A stretch of DNA of 64,000 bases from Archilochus colubris. Its lineage: Eukaryota; Chordata; Aves; Apodiformes; Trochilidae. Below are positions 1 through 13,805 of the stretch, one piece after another. The stretch is taken from positions 151,112,552 to 151,176,551 of the forward strand of contig CM041083.1 of NCBI GenBank assembly GCA_023079485.1. Reading direction: 5' to 3'. Each line of letters starts with the position of its first letter. Position 1 is the first letter of the stretch. The notes beneath the pieces are model-generated. The model ran no database searches, was not told the DNA's origin, and saw only the letters and a list, made by a program, of their open reading frames with translations. The translations under genes were made by a program, and so were the position numbers.

Positions 1-303
1 ACTGGCTCCATCCTCTTTACACCTTCCCTGCAGGTATTTGTATACATTGATAAAATCCCCCCCCAGGCTTGTTTACTTCAGGGTAAGCAGTCCCAGTTCT
101 CTCAGCTAATCCCTCTATATCGATCCAGTGCTCCAGTCTTTTAACCATCTGAGCAACTCTTTCCTGTATGACCATGTCTTATATCTCCAGGTGCATTTCT
201 GCAAAGCTGTTTTTCCAGCCATTCTTCTCCCTGTACTGTCCTCACCAGGCAAAGGACTTTGCTCTTCCATTTTCTAAATTGCATCAGCCTCCTGTTTTCC
301 TTT
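1..303 (-). mobile_element. CR1 LINE fragment, truncated by window edge
   Basis: Complementary-strand CR1 sequence. It includes a recognisable CCTTCCCTGCAGGTATTTG / ACATTGATAAAATCCCCC stretch, CAGTCCCAGTTCTCTCAGC, then GTGCTCCAGTC. Further right are shorter matches to the CR1 segment around GCAAAGCTGTTTTTCCAGCC and GGCAAAGGACTTTGC, so an internal deletion is likely near 170-200. The element continues off the left edge. It is decayed, with no usable frame. Confidence 0.8.
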
Positions 304-2627
304 AATCTTCTTAAAACAAATCACAGTGGGATAACACTCTGGAGAAATACAACCAAAAGGTCGAAACTCTTAGAAAGCTTAAACTTTTTGGAGTTTAAAG
401 TATTATGGTCCTTTGAAAGAGTTTAAGGGATTTTACTCTGTAAACCTTCTGTATTTGTGAAATTTATTTCTTCAGTATTAAATCCACACTTTTCTCCTAG
501 TCATGTCCAATAACAAGTCTTTAAATGTGAACCTAAATAATGAAAAACTTGAGGTAAGTAATGGAAAAAGAATGAAAAAGCACGAGTATATGAAGGACTG
601 TAAATCTTTGCTTTTTTCCATTTTGTCTTAAACCGTTTATTTTTAAGAAAAAAATTTTTCTCTGCACACTCACATGACAGTTTTAAAAGTCACTCCATAC
701 ATTTTCATTTTGTTTTCCTTACCCCAAAATTTTCCATTTTCTTTTTTAGTTTCTGCATGAAGACATGTAATCACTTTCTTTGGTCATATAGTGCCATGTT
801 ACATTAAGAAACAAAGACATGTAACATGTAACAGACTTGTGTCCAATTACAGGAAAGACAGAGAAGTGGGCAAAATTGTCATACTCCTTCAAGTCTCAAA
901 AAAAAAAAAAAAAAAATTAGCTTCATGCTATCACATCACCACCCTGGTCTAGTAAAGATCAACTCTGAAAACAGACTTCTCCATATCTCTAACAGAACAT
1001 TGTCTCTCAGTTCTCCCTTGAGCATCTGCTAATTTGACATTTGTTAGTGGATTTTTTTCTTATTTTTCTCCTCTGTGCGAACTGACACCACAAATACAAA
1101 AATTACAGAAATTCTTCTTCAAATTAATCAAAACTGGACAGTGGTGTTAATTTCTTGATCTGGAACCTACCAATTAGATTACAATGAAAAATGAAGTTTC
1201 TTCATTTAGCAAAGTGGTTGTGCTGTATATTCCATTTCATGCAGCATTGCCATTCTGGTCTGGATCTTGTTCTGTTTTATCTCTAAGGGTGGTGTTCTAA
1301 AACCAATGTGGCTATAACTTAACTTGTTCTAGCTTTAGAACTGTGTAGTTTTGTGGTGGCACACGTAGTTATAGTAATTTTGATTTATACACATACATAC
1401 ACTTTATATAAATAGGCAATTAAAGGATAGTAAAGGCGAGAAGTAATTGTGTATAGAATGAACATTATCCATGGCCTCACAACAAAAATGGCAAGGAATG
1501 GGGTATCACTGGCTCTAAAATAAAAATGTTGTGTAGAGTAGTGCAAGCACAGGATGGTAGCATAGACCATAGAAGTGCTGACATAGGATAGTAAGAGAGG
1601 CTCCAAAGCTATGACTGTATCACCAGTGGTCAGTTTCTGGCCTCTACAGGAACATAGTCTTGGCAGCTGGGTAAAGCTGGGTTTAGTTCAAGAGCAAAAA
1701 AACCCCACAAAAATCAAGTGTATCTGTGTAGAACATCATAGACAGCTTTGCTTTGGTAACTAATGAAGGAAGAACAAATAAACAGAGTTGACAGAAGAAT
1801 TAGGGAAAATTGCAACTAAGTCCTCCCAAACAAACACAGAAGTGGCTAAGACTTTGCCTTACCAAAATAAACTAAAACCAAATCCTTAACAATGATCTAT
1901 GTTGGAAAAGATTTTAATTAATTTTAAAATTACATATTATTCCCAGTGCTCTATTCCAAAGATTAATTTATATTGAATTATTTCAACATTTATATTGATT
2001 TCCATACAGAAAGCCAGATGGCCTTATGTTTGTCACTACCATTGCACTACTAAAATTATTCTTCACTTTTTTATATCTTTCCAGACAGGGTTTTTGATGG
2101 CACATTTATCTGCAAATGAGAAATCATATCAAATAAACCAAGTAGGACTGGTCAAATTGACTATACAGTAATGGTTATTCTCTTGCTTTAAGTCTCTCTC
2201 TACTATGATTTTCTGCACCAACTTGTTTTGGTGCTCATCTGCCTTCTACTTCCAACTTTTGGAAATATTTTATGTGCAATAACAACACTAATATAATTTT
2301 TTTTTCCCATGACTGTGAATTTCCTCATCTTATTGCCCTGTTATCTGGAAAATTGACTTTGGGATTCGATACCTGAGATATTTGAAACAGTGACCCATCA
2401 AATCAGTAAACTAGTTCACCATGTGCTTAAATGATATCTGTCTAAAAGTGGCAAAATATAAACATTGCATTTAGTTATCTTTTGTGAAAAAAACATAGGG
2501 TTCTACTGAAAATATTTTGTGAATATCAGACACTTACCTGAGTTGACTCAGGAAAAAAAATTCGAATGAAGTGGGATATTATTTTTTTAAGTTGTGGTTA
2601 CTTTGTGCTTGGTCATTTCAATAAAGT
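304..2627. other. Intronic sequence without recognisable gene
   Basis: AT-rich intron. It contains a 19-base A run at 898-916 and a small local repetition of ACATGTAAC near 813-831. A short minus-strand open frame at 1385-1606 has no recognisable motif and is probably chance. No exon or transposon is recognised. Confidence 0.6.
898..916. repeat. Poly(A) tract, 19 bp
   Basis: Uninterrupted A run. No recognisable retrotransposed sequence lies immediately upstream on the plus strand, so it is listed only as a homopolymer. Confidence 0.9.
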
Positions 2628-2810
2628 CAAAGAATCATAGAACGGTTTTGTTTAGAAGGAATCTTTAATGATCATCTATTTTCAACCCCCCTGCATAGGC
2701 AGGGACACCTCCTACTAGACCTGGTTGTTCCAAGCACCATCCCACCTGGCCTTGAACACTTCCAGGGAGGGGGCATTCACAACTTCTCTGGGCAACCTGT
2801 TAAAATACTA
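2628..2810 (-). mobile_element. CR1 LINE 3' end fragment
   Basis: Begins with AGAATCATAGAACGGTTTTG, the complement of the CR1 terminus. It continues with the characteristic CTGCATAGGCAGGGACACC, TCCTACTAGACCTGGTTG, CCTGGCCTTGAACACTTCC and TCTGGGCAACCTGTT. It is 5'-truncated after about 180 bp, as is usual for CR1. Moderate divergence; no coding capacity. Confidence 0.93.
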
Positions 2811-4192
2811 TTTGAAACATACAAAACATCCTCATTCTCCACAAAATGTTTAATTTTTATTGAAATTTTCATCCTTAATCTATTAATTCTCAGATTTATT
2901 AAAAATTTGTGGAAAATATATTATGAATTTAACGGATAGATCCTCCCCTCATCTATTCTGATTTGTCAGATTTCAAGTAAAAGGAAAACAGTAAAGCTAA
3001 TTAGGATAGGACCGGACAGGGAAGAATCTTGATTTTGTCTTTTGCCTTTAAGGAATGCATGCAAGCAATACTTTAACCTTAATCACCTTTCTATATCCCA
3101 CTGATTCCAGTGAGATAAAGGTGTATGCTTAAGAAACAAACTAGGATGTCCTAGATAATTTTGTCCCTGGGGAAACCAAAACATCTTTAAGCATCCTCAT
3201 TTCCCCAACTCTGAAACTTATCTGGATGTCGAAGTAAAATATCCTACATCTAGTGATAAAAAAATGAAATAAAAAAGAAAATAGGAGTCATAATATCATC
3301 ATCACTATGAAAATAATGCAGATCATCTCCTCCATAGTAAAATATGAAATTTCTATTAATTTTCATTCCACTCTTCATGAAGTGGAAGAATAGCCTCTCC
3401 CAGTGAGGAAAGAAAAAAAAAAAAAAGGTAATAAAGAGTTAAAGAAAAGTAGGCTAGAAAAATATTCTAATGAATGCCTCCACTGGATTCTGAAACAGTC
3501 TCCTAATTTTCTTTAAGAATTTTTAAAAATTCTCTTATTTATCATAATTCCATAGCTGATGGTTTACTTGTGGGAGAACTTTTAATTTGGCAATATTTTA
3601 AAACGCTTATATAAAGGTAATACACAGACAAGTTTATAAAAAAATTAACAGATAATGTATCAGTTCTTGCTATTCCTAGCAAGACTGTAATCTTATATTC
3701 TGGCATTTGGTGCAATCTTCCCAGCCCTTCTTTCAAAAGAAAAAGTAAAGTCCTCTCCTGTCTGTAAAAAATGTCAGTGGAGATATTTCATAAATAGTTA
3801 GAGGAATGTGGGATATGTGAAACATGAGTTTCATGTTGAAAATAGTGTTTATAACATATTCCTCCAGATGTCTGTACATTTGTGTGCCACAGAAATATTT
3901 CCGTTCTGTTCCTCACTGTGACTTGTCTTGGTTTTAAAACATACATAGTGTTCTTCAGAAAAATAAAAATAATTTAAATCAATCTTGCAACCATTTTAAA
4001 TAAGCACAATTGCACAATTAATTTATCGATGTCTTGTAAAATTAGTGTTTCTAGATACAATTTGTAAGTATTTCAGTTTTAGCCTGGACTAGTGACCTGT
4101 GAAGGACTTAGTTGCTAAAACAGAGCATTATTTCAGGGCATGCAGCATCCTTTCTGGCCTCCATCCACCTTCCCAGAAGAATACAAGTCTTC
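2811..4192. other. Intronic sequence without recognisable gene
   Basis: AT-rich sequence with a 14-base A-rich run near 3413-3426. A short minus-strand open frame at 3542-3736 shows no recognisable motif. Nothing else is supported. Confidence 0.55.
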
Positions 4193-4290
4193 ACAGAATC
4201 ACAGAATGGTTTGGGTTCGAAGAGAACTTTAAAGGTCATCTAGTTCCAAACCCTGCTACATGGTCAGGGACACTCTTTCCTAGACCAGAT
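4193..4290 (-). mobile_element. CR1 LINE 3' end fragment (short)
   Basis: CACAGAATCACAGAATGG, then GGTTTGGGTTCGAAGAGAAC, AAGGTCATCTAGTTCC and CTTTCCTAGACCAG match the complement of the CR1 3' end. Similarity is lost after about 100 bp. Confidence 0.88.
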
Positions 4291-4645
4291 TTTTTCCTTC
4301 TGGATATTTAGTGCTCAATTCCATAGCTCTCAGCACTGGCAGCTTGCCGTCTGTAAGACGAGGTTGGTTTGGCTCAACTTGATGGACAAAATTGTTACAT
4401 GGGCATGAGAAAGTCCATTAGCTACGTTATGCAATATAAGGAAAGCAAAAACAGAGACAGCAGTTGCAGCTGCTTAGAAATTAGTTAGCAGATCAAGGAC
4501 TCAGGAAGAACACTGACACAGGAAGGAAAAAAAGCAGAAATGGAAACCTCACAATGTTTTGCATCATCCTGTTCTTCTCTTGACAGATGAATGGTTACAC
4601 AGCTGAGATGTTTTGGGTATCTCATTGTGTATCACATTAAAGATT

Positions 4646-4717
4646 AGCCTAGTAGTTTATTAGTCCCAGTTATCTGTTGTGTATTAGCCAGCAAATAGTT
4701 GCTTGGCATTCGTTAGT
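4646..4717. repeat. Unidentified dispersed repeat, copy A
   Basis: AGCCTAGTAGTTTATTAGTC and the following ~50 bases align with 43243-43320 (AGCCTCATAGCTCATTAGTC...) at roughly 70-75% by eye, through a shared TTATCTGT core and a later CAGCAAAT/CAGAAAAT plus GCTT block. I do not recognise the family. An old LTR or other decayed transposon is most likely. Confidence 0.45.
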
Positions 4718-7384
4718 TGTGTGTATTTTTCTTTGCTGAGTCTCTCTGTGCACAATAGAAACTACCCCTACTAGAAGAAATGGTGGCTGGACATGGTGTG
4801 TAGAGCACTTTGAGTGCTTCAAAATATTATGCCTGCATTCCAGCTGCCATGTCAGAATGTTATGGATTTCCAGTGTATCTGTCAGTCCTCTGTCAGATAT
4901 TTTAGGGAATTTTAGATAGCACAAATGGACAACTGATTTTGACTGTCCTGCCTGCAGTCTAACTACATAGTATAGAAAGGAAAACATGTTTTTAATGTTC
5001 CTACTTTGAAATTCCCTGTGTAAAATCCTACTTTCCTTTGCAAATGTGCTGAAATTTATGGAACACGAAGTTCTGCATTAAGCACTCAGATGAGGTCACT
5101 AAATGCATCTCTTGGTATCCACAGAAAGCACTAACTTCAGACAGGAAAAATCCAAATGTAGGTGCCTCCATAGCAAGTGTCTAGTGTAATGTCTCATTGA
5201 AAACATGACAACATATCTGAGATATCTTCTGGGAATAGCAAAGCCTCCTATTACATTGACAGAAGGTCTGGGAAGCTATTTTGTCTCAATTTAATTCCTG
5301 AAAACCAGGCACTAAAAAATAATATGCATGGATGTTTTTTGGATTATGTAGGACATCTCACAAAGAATTCAACACAAACAATTACATAATTGTCTAATAT
5401 TTGTATGTATCTTTAGATAACTATGCTCAAGCAAATTAACCACTGGATCTGGAGAGTTTCTCAGTTTCTCCCACTGAATAGCTGAAGAAATTCCAGCACC
5501 CACTGATGATTTTGGTTGGATTGTAAGTATTCAATTAAATTTCTTTATAAGAGGCATCTATTGTCATTTGAAATGTATTACTGTTATCTCTGTGTCCTCA
5601 AACTGTCACACATGAAAAATGTGGGTCTCCAAAATGTCCCATGTCATATCTTTCCATTGCAGCTAATAGACAAATTCCTGTTGATTGCAAAAAACCTAGA
5701 TCACAGTTCTCATAAAAAAGACCAAAAAAAAAAAAAAAATCTAACAAGTCATGTGTCCCACCTGCTATTCTGGTAGTTACATTTTTGGTATTCTGGATTT
5801 TCTCCAACAACACTGATGCTTATGTAATTGGTTTGTGTCTCCTTTGACTTCCATAGAAGTTCAGATAGCTAAAGAACTACTGGTTTTGTTGTTAAAAATA
5901 TGCTTTAAAAAAAAAAAAAACTAACACACTTTCCACAAACTACCTGATGAAATGTGTTCACTGGGTAGGGAAAAAAACCCACAAAAGATCCCCACCGAAA
6001 TCTGACATACCATATATCTTTGCTAAGACAGCTGCATAGCAAACTAACATTGCACATTCCTAGATATTCTGACTTTTTGATGCTTCCCAATAGAACGATG
6101 TCACAACTTCTTTGCAAATTAGTCTCTAAAAAAAAGTCCAATCTACATGTTGACTCATGAAAAACTTATGAGTTGGGAGGAATTTAGTGCATTCCATCTT
6201 TGAGCTTTCAATTACATGAGCAATTAAAAAATGGAGATTCCTTCACAATCTAAGGAGTACCAAGACTTGTAAGGGTTGCTTATGAAACTTGCAGTTTTAT
6301 TTTATACGAATTCTGCTGTCTGCCCTACTTCCCATAGCCTTGTACACATTTCTACTGTATTTCTGCAGTAGGAAATACCTACATAAAATAAATCTTGATG
6401 ACATCACGTGGAGCTAGTTAGTCAGAACATTTAAGGAGGATAAAGCACTTTAGCCTTAAGGACTTTTAAAATGAGAATCATTTATTCTCTGTTGTCTTCT
6501 GTGAAATGGATTCTTGCTGTTACTAATGTAAAAACCTGCTGCTAAATGTTTCGACTGTACATATTAGCCAGCTGGTGGTTCAATTCTTACTATTGAGTTG
6601 CCCAGAACAGAAATAATTAATTTAGCTAAGAAAAGTATATTGTGTTGTACCTTTTGAATTTGTGACTGTAATCTGTAATCACCAGGGAGTTTATTTGTGT
6701 TTGGAGTAACATTGGAGTTGGTAATATGTAATTGGAGAATAAGAGCTCACTGAGTAGAGCTTATACAGCTTGCAGTATTTCAAGAATAAGTTGCAAAACT
6801 TTTTATAATACAGATGCTGTTAGCAGCTTACAATTGTCTGAAATATTTATCAGTGAAATTCTTAATATAGTCTCTTCATACCTGTAAAGCAAGAAATAAA
6901 TAAAAGGCCAGTGCAGTCTGCAGAAAGGCTCTTGTTGACTGTAGAAAGATTGGACTCAAGATCTCAACAGAAAGACTACTTAAACCTAGAGAGATCTATT
7001 AAAGCCATCTGAAATTAGATGGTTTTTGTTATTTTACAATGACAATTTTTATAATTGTGGATTGCTACAGTTTATTTTAATTACATTTTTGTATTTTTGA
7101 ATTGAAATGCTAGTCTGTTAATGTATTCTGTTAATTATTGCTTACAGATGTAAAATACCACATTTTACTAAGTCTGTCCTCAGTAGTGACCAAAAAGTGT
7201 GTCTTCTAAATTTTTAAACCCAAGAAAAAGACACTGGTAATACCTAGCAGCTTCTTTCAGACACCATGTATTATGAGTTTAATGAAGTTACTAAATACTA
7301 CCCCAACTTAAATATGGCAAATAGAAACAGTAATGTATGACTGTGAATGTTCCACTGAGTGTGTATGATAACTAAGAACAGAAT
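4718..7384. other. Intronic sequence without recognisable gene
   Basis: Holds two A tracts (about 5724-5739 and 5907-5920) and several 60-105-codon open frames on both strands (for example 4670-4987 minus, 5516-5776 plus). Their translations show no domain or composition suggesting a protein. No transposon is recognised. Confidence 0.55.
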
Positions 7385-7790
7385 CTTTGGATCATTTAGA
7401 TGAGAAAAGACCCTTAAGATCCCCAAGTCCGACTGTTCATTTGGAACACTATCAAGTCCATCACTACACCATGTCCCTAAGCACCACCTCTGCACTTCTT
7501 TTAAATACTTCCAGGGAGGATGACTGAACCACTTCCCTAGGCAGCCTGCTCCAGTGCCTGACACCCCTCCAGTAAAGAAATATTTCCTAGTATTGTTCTA
7601 TTCCTTTTTACTAGGGAGAGGAGACCAACACCCACCTCACTACAACCTCCTTTCAGGTAGTTGTAGGAAGCAATAAGGTCTTCCTTCAGCCTCCTTTTCT
7701 CCAGGCTAAACAACCCCAGATCCTTCAGCTGCTCCTCATACAATTTGTGCCCTAGACCCTTCACCAGATTCATTGCCCTTCCCTGGATGA
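7385..7790 (-). mobile_element. CR1 LINE 3' region, ~400 bp
   Basis: Complementary-strand CR1 carrying AAATACTTCCAGGGAGGATG, GGCAGCCTGCTCCAGTGCC, CTCCTTTCAGGTAGTTGTAG, GCCTCCTTTTCTCCAGGC and TCCTTCAGCTGCTCCTCATA in the correct order. The terminal repeat is decayed (GGATCATTTAGATGAG). It ends by truncation at about 7790. Confidence 0.93.
7537..7773 (-). pseudogene. CR1 ORF2 C-terminal coding relic
   Basis: The minus-strand frame reads [19 protein letters not shown] and then [13 protein letters not shown], the well-known C-terminal segment of the CR1 reverse-transcriptase polyprotein. It is an isolated stretch of 78 codons without endonuclease or RT domains, so it is a dead-on-arrival fragment and not a host gene. 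The apparent Met start is incidental. Confidence 0.88.
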
Positions 7791-8701
7791 AAAAAGAATG
7801 AAAATTACCTTAACTGAATTTTATTATACCCAGAATAATTATTAAAGCAGCTTTTTTATGGAAATAACAGCGGGTCCCTTCCATTTTAATTTCTCTTGGT
7901 GAATCTTCTGGATTTGACAAACCAATGCAGTTCTTTCTTCAAATAAAAATATAAGGAAAACCCCAGAAAACAAACCCACAAACAAAAAAGGTTTGTCTAG
8001 TCCAATGTATTGTCTCCAACAGCAAGTATACAATAGCACGCATCTAGAACAGGGAATGTATCCCTATTTGGATGGAAATGGTGATTAAAACTAGCACAGT
8101 CCTTGCACCATACTGGCAGCCCCACCAAAAGTAATTTCCTTGATAAATATCTTATGTGAAATGGACACTGAAAGTTCTTGCTTTTTTGTCAAAGACAAAC
8201 CAGAAGCAAACTAAAGAGTTATGTCCTACCTGTCAGAAATCAGCTTTAATACATGTTTAATTAATGCTTAATAATGTTTTGAGTAGCACTGCTTTTAGAA
8301 TTGTTAATAAAAATATATTAGACATATATATAGAAGCTGAAGTGCAGTTTATCTGTTTATTCATATTACTCAGTAACAGGATTTTGATGCTGAATTTATT
8401 TACAGATACCCTTGCATTCAATTTTCAACATTTACATTTAAATAAAGTATTCTGGTTTACAATAATAGTATCCTTGAACAAGAAAATGAAATTTTTCTGT
8501 GATGGTTTTGAAGGATTTCCATTTATGTGCAGATTTGGACTCTTACCTCAGTGAAAATGCATTCTTTGAAGTAGGAGCAGGGAAACAAATATTGTTTGGA
8601 AAAAAAAGCCTCAAGAAGAAAAAACATCAGCTCTAATCAAGCATTAATTAGCTTTCTACTGATGAGCAACACCATCTTCCCAAGAGGATTGCATTTATTA
8701 C

Positions 8702-8720
8702 TTTTTTTTTTTTTTTTTTT
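8702..8720. repeat. Poly(T) tract, 19 bp
   Basis: Uninterrupted T run followed by CCC. It reads as an A tract on the GPC6 coding strand. Confidence 0.9.
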
Positions 8721-11700
8721 CCCACTATCAGGCAAAAATGTCTCAGAACATCCAAATTGTCATCTTCTTTTTAATTCCCCAGTGCCTGATCACTGTTACC
8801 TGTTGTTCTCAGCCATGTATATTATGACCTCTAAGGCCTGCAACTTTCAGGTCATACTTTCCTCTCTCTGTATTTAAAAGTGGCATCTAATTTTCCCCTC
8901 ACCATTCTCCACAACATAGCAGGAGGCTGCTCTTGCTCTTAACCATAGCCTAGACAAATCCAGCTTTGCTTCACTGGAACATTCTCTTCACAGGACTCTT
9001 TGGTATTCATGTAAATATTTCGCAGACATCTACTGAAACTATCACACCTTCTATGCTCACCAATTCAAAATATAAATGTTAATCAACTTTACTATGCAGT
9101 ATCTGCCATGCTCTGGCCAAGTGACCTGACATACCTGAATGTTCCAGGGACAACTCACAAACTCTTTCTACTGAGTTTTGAGATGCTGCATCTTTTGCCA
9201 TTTGTTCATGGAAACACAGCCTTTTCTGCTTCTCTTAAAAGAAAACCATTGTACCTAGGTTTCCAGGCCAAATCTCCTTGCCCTAGCCTTATTTTGCACT
9301 TGAAAAAGCTGATGGCTTGGTTCAGTAATCCATGTAGAGAGCTCTGATGCCATTTAGGTGTTTTAGGATGCAGAAGACAGGGCTAAAAAGGCTGGAATGT
9401 GACCTATGGGTCAACCATGTCCTTTTGAAGGGGCATCTGAAGGCTAGCCAGGATAACTGGGGGCATTTCATAAGGCATGAGGTGCATTTAGGAGGAAATG
9501 TTGCTCACAAGCTGACATTCAGCATGTGAATCAGTCACTGAAATACAAAGGTATGGTCTTATTTTGAACATTGGGAGGTGGGTCCTTGTGGTGTCCAGCT
9601 TCCTCTCCAGGTCTCCCACATAATGTATCATATTTGTCAAACCTCTCCATGCATGCATCTTGGGAACCCTGAAATATCTCAAATGGAAAACACATTTATT
9701 TTTAGGTGAGTCAATTTATCCCCTTGTAATTCAGTGTCTGTAAGCTGGAGGTGACATATCAATATTGTTTAAACACATTTAATCAACTTCAATAACCATT
9801 TAGAATGGCTGAAAACAGCAAATACCAAGACACTGTAGTTACAGTGTATTGTTCCTAAATCCACATTTCCATGAAAAAAAAAAAGCAGTAAATCTGGTAT
9901 AAGGCCAAGTAACATATTTCCAAAGTATTCATAATGATTTTTAGAAACAAAAGAAGGATTTTGAGGCTCAGATGAGCTAAAATAGCATACTTTTTCTTCC
10001 AGTTTTATCATGACAAAACCCTGTTATTTTAATTTTGGAGAAGAGGTAATCCATAAACTCCTTTGACCCCGTAATCACAAAGGAATAAATGGTGAATATA
10101 ATAATAGGTTAAACATATTATCTGTGCCCTGAAGCAGATTTTTCTTATAAATTTACTTCATTCTTCATCAGCATATCATTCTTGAAGATCCACAATCACA
10201 TTTGATGTCATAATGGCTCATGTAGAGCATCCTGACTTACCATTGCAAAACATTATTCAGATGGACTCAAGGAAGTCTTATCTGTCTAATAGTAAATGCT
10301 TGGTATGCAAGTATCTACTTTGAAAAGATCAAACTCTTCTTTATCCACAGTAAATATGCTAGAAAAGCATTTTGGCTGAAGTTAGAAACAACACAGTGAT
10401 TTGGTTTTAATTATGTTTTTACGTATTGAAAATAAAAAAGTAAAGGCACAGAGCAGGATCAAGAAAGCTTTCATTCTGACTTTCAAGGGCAAAGAGACAA
10501 AAGTGCTATTTTCAAATATATGCTAAAACCCCTACTTGTGTGCAAAGGGACATCTGAAAATTTAAGCAATAGCTTCTTCTAAAACTACCTACAGCAGTAG
10601 CTACAGAAGGGAAAATGGGCTTCGGTCCAAAAATGGGTGTCAGTCATATAAAGCACCCCAGTTATTTAAAAGGTGGTAAGGAAAGAGCATATTGGTTAAT
10701 TTAAGTTATACCATCTCTGTTATAAAGATTGGCTTATCACTTCTCTTATTATAGAATACTTATCACTCTGCCTATTATACTGTGAACCTGGAAATATTCT
10801 ATCTCTTCTCTGGAGCACAAAGCTTGTGCAGCATTGTCCTGTCATCTCCTCAATGCAAACCATCTTCACAATGAAGGAGAAAGCCCTACCAGATAGAATG
10901 AGCTGCAGAAACCACATAAATAACATTTAAGCTCTGCAATACTTCCTGCTACCAGTTCTTTGGGGCATAAAATTTGACTGAAAGCAGGAAAGTTAAAATA
11001 TAATAGAACAGTTTTACCCTGTGGATTTTACAGAACCCGTTATACATGAAAAAACACCACAAATCCATTAGTCTAGGCAACACTACCACATAGAAAGAGA
11101 TGGATATGGATTCATGTCTGTAAACTGCAGATAGGGACCCAATGAAGAAGCATTCTTCTCAGCAATAAAAATCAAAGACAATACAAATATAGACCTTTCC
11201 TGAGTATCCAAAACAAAATAAGGGACTAACTCAAAGATACTACTACATCTTTGTTCCATAGGAACAAACAGATCAAGTATTTCTACTATGGCTCATCCAG
11301 CATCATGCCAGAAAAGCATTACATTGTTTCTACTATCACACTTAAACTATAAACAAATGCAAAATGGGAAGGTCAGTGGAGAGATGAGTAAAATGAGACC
11401 CTTTAGAACTAAAGTCCGAATGAGATAAACAGTGATGGGTCATCAAGAATGGTGTCATCTCAGAGGTAAAGTTATTACCATCTAATGAAAAGGATGAGAA
11501 TATTTCCATTAAGATAGATTGTCTTGTATTTTCTGGGACTTGCAATTGTCTCTGTCTGCGCTACTCACATGAAATTCACAAAAGGTAGGAAAAAAACCTG
11601 CTTTTATCAGTCTGACTTGAAAAATGCAGTGTGAAGAGAGCTAAGTTTCTCCTTCACATATAACTTCACATTTAACATCTCTTCCACTGGCAGTGAAAGT

Positions 11701-13183
11701 GACTGAAATATCCAGAGTTCTGAAATATCTCATAACTTGCAGGCCAAAAAATTCTTCCAAGTTTACTTTTTCAATTCTGTACTTTTCAATACAAGTGAAA
11801 GACAATCGTGTTCATATTTGTGCAGTATTACTTAATAATATATGTAACTTTCACATGCTCACATATGCATACAGCTCACTTAGGCTGTATTTTGTGATAC
11901 AAGAATGATTATCAAAGGATGAAAAAATGCCTGTAATAAGAAAAGAGAAAAAAAGGTAATCATTGAATCAATAAACAAATTTAAGGTCAAACTTTTCTCT
12001 TTTAAATCCTATTTTTAAAATCTGGAAGGTAAGGAGACTGGGTATCTGATGATCTTACATCTCTAAAGCATATGGCTTCATTATTGCATGTGATTGTAAA
12101 AGCTTGTCTTCTAAGAGTCACCAGAGACTGCATAAGTATCTGCAAATAAAAAAATGTGAACATTTTCTGCTACATCTATAAAACTGGCCTAGTATTGATA
12201 TTCTGAAACATTAGAATCTGAAGTGAGCCAAGTTTAAATCTGAGGAGACTGGAAACAGTGCTGCAGCACTAGGTCTTTGATTGTAAATCAAAATATTCTA
12301 ATTATATTAGAATTTGGATTTGGATTCCTCAGTGTCCTCAGTCACACATAAGGAGAAAGTCAGTGTCTCAAGTCCTGATACATTTATTACTGTAGTCCAG
12401 CTGTGATAAAGAGCCATTAAAATCTAATTTGCAGTATATTGCTATACTTAAAACACAGCAGAAGCATTTTGTACTAGCCAGTAACACTAGAGTATTTCTC
12501 AGATTAGGGAACATTAACAGTATTCAATCAGAGGCCAATGAGTTAACTGGAATGTAAAAGATGAAAAAGAAATAACCAGAAAAAAACCCCTGTTTAATCT
12601 ATTTTGTTTCTGCTGGGTGAAATCTGCATCTACAAATCCAGCAGTGAGGTACCCAGTACTGTGATCTTTCAATTACTTTTGTGATTGCACAAGGCACTGT
12701 TTCAGTGCCAGAAACCTTTTGATACATGCACACATAACATGCTGCACAAAAAAGGGAGTAATGTTTCCATAAAGAGTAGAAAGCTTGAAAATATGGGGAA
12801 AAACAAAAGCCAGCACAGAAATTTAGCTAGAGGAAAGTGAACATGGAAGGAATGACAAGTCCTTAAGACATGAAGAAGAAATAGCTCATGTTAACCTGGG
12901 ATAGTGGCAGCACTGTCTTTTCTGGCTGAGATCACTCTGATTTATTGTGGTATCATCTTACCTAGCTTTAAATACTTGGGACAGTCATCTGAGAGGGTTA
13001 ATCTTCATTTCTCATGTAGTCAATAGAGGAAAGGAGCCACCTATAAGATGTGTAAATCTAACCTATTGTAAAGTAGGAAATACGTTGTACCCTCAGAGTT
13101 TCAATTTCTTTCTACAAGCTATCAAAGGTGTTGAGACAATTTGCTCAGATGAAGTCATCCACACACTGGCTGACATCCTCATT

Positions 13184-13238
13184 CAAAAAGAGAAGGAGGG
13201 AGACAAAAAGGGAGGGAGAGAGGGAGGAAGGCAGAGGT
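13184..13238. repeat. Purine-rich GGGAGA-type simple repeat
   Basis: A stretch dominated by A and G with repeated GGGAG/GAGG units and only isolated C residues. Typical of a decayed purine microsatellite. Confidence 0.7.
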
Positions 13239-13805
13239 ACCAAAGATGCAGAGCACAAGAAATTAAGCTAAATGGAAAAGGTCTAGTATCAAGGGGGGTG
13301 ACCAATCTTTAATATTTAATTCCTATGTAAAGAAGAAGAAGAATCATCAGGAACTGGGAACAACAGTAACCATCATTAGTATCTCAATTAATAGAAAATG
13401 AGAGGCAAGTGTTTGAAATGCTAGTGGAAAAGGTACAGACAGGTTGACATTGAGACATAATTGAGAATGAAACAAGGGGATTAGATAGATTTAATTGCCA
13501 AAGACAGAGAGTAAAACACAGAACAGCTATATTACCAAGTGTGAGGAAAGCAAGAAAAGAGAGGAATAAATATGCACAGAGCACTGAAGCTAGAACACAA
13601 CAGAAAGGGAAGCTATCCCAGCCTTTTACACAAGGGTAACTCTTCTGAGCCCATACAGCTCTACTGCATATGTGGTTAAGAATATCCTGCTTCCTTTTAA
13701 GTATATGCACAATTTGCTTGTTACTGCTATTTAAGATTCTTTAAAATTTAGTATATCTCATTTTTTTCCTTTTTTAGCTACTCCAGATATTGCCTGCAGA
13801 CAAAC

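Larger units (their letters stand above)
7791..13805. other. Intronic sequence without recognisable gene
   Basis: About 6 kb of AT-rich intron. It contains a 19-base T run (8702-8720) and a purine-only-like stretch (13184-13238). Scattered open frames of 60-121 codons (8264-8554 plus, 12947-13312 plus, 13384-13710 minus) show no recognisable protein motif. No transposon is identified by eye. Confidence 0.55.
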
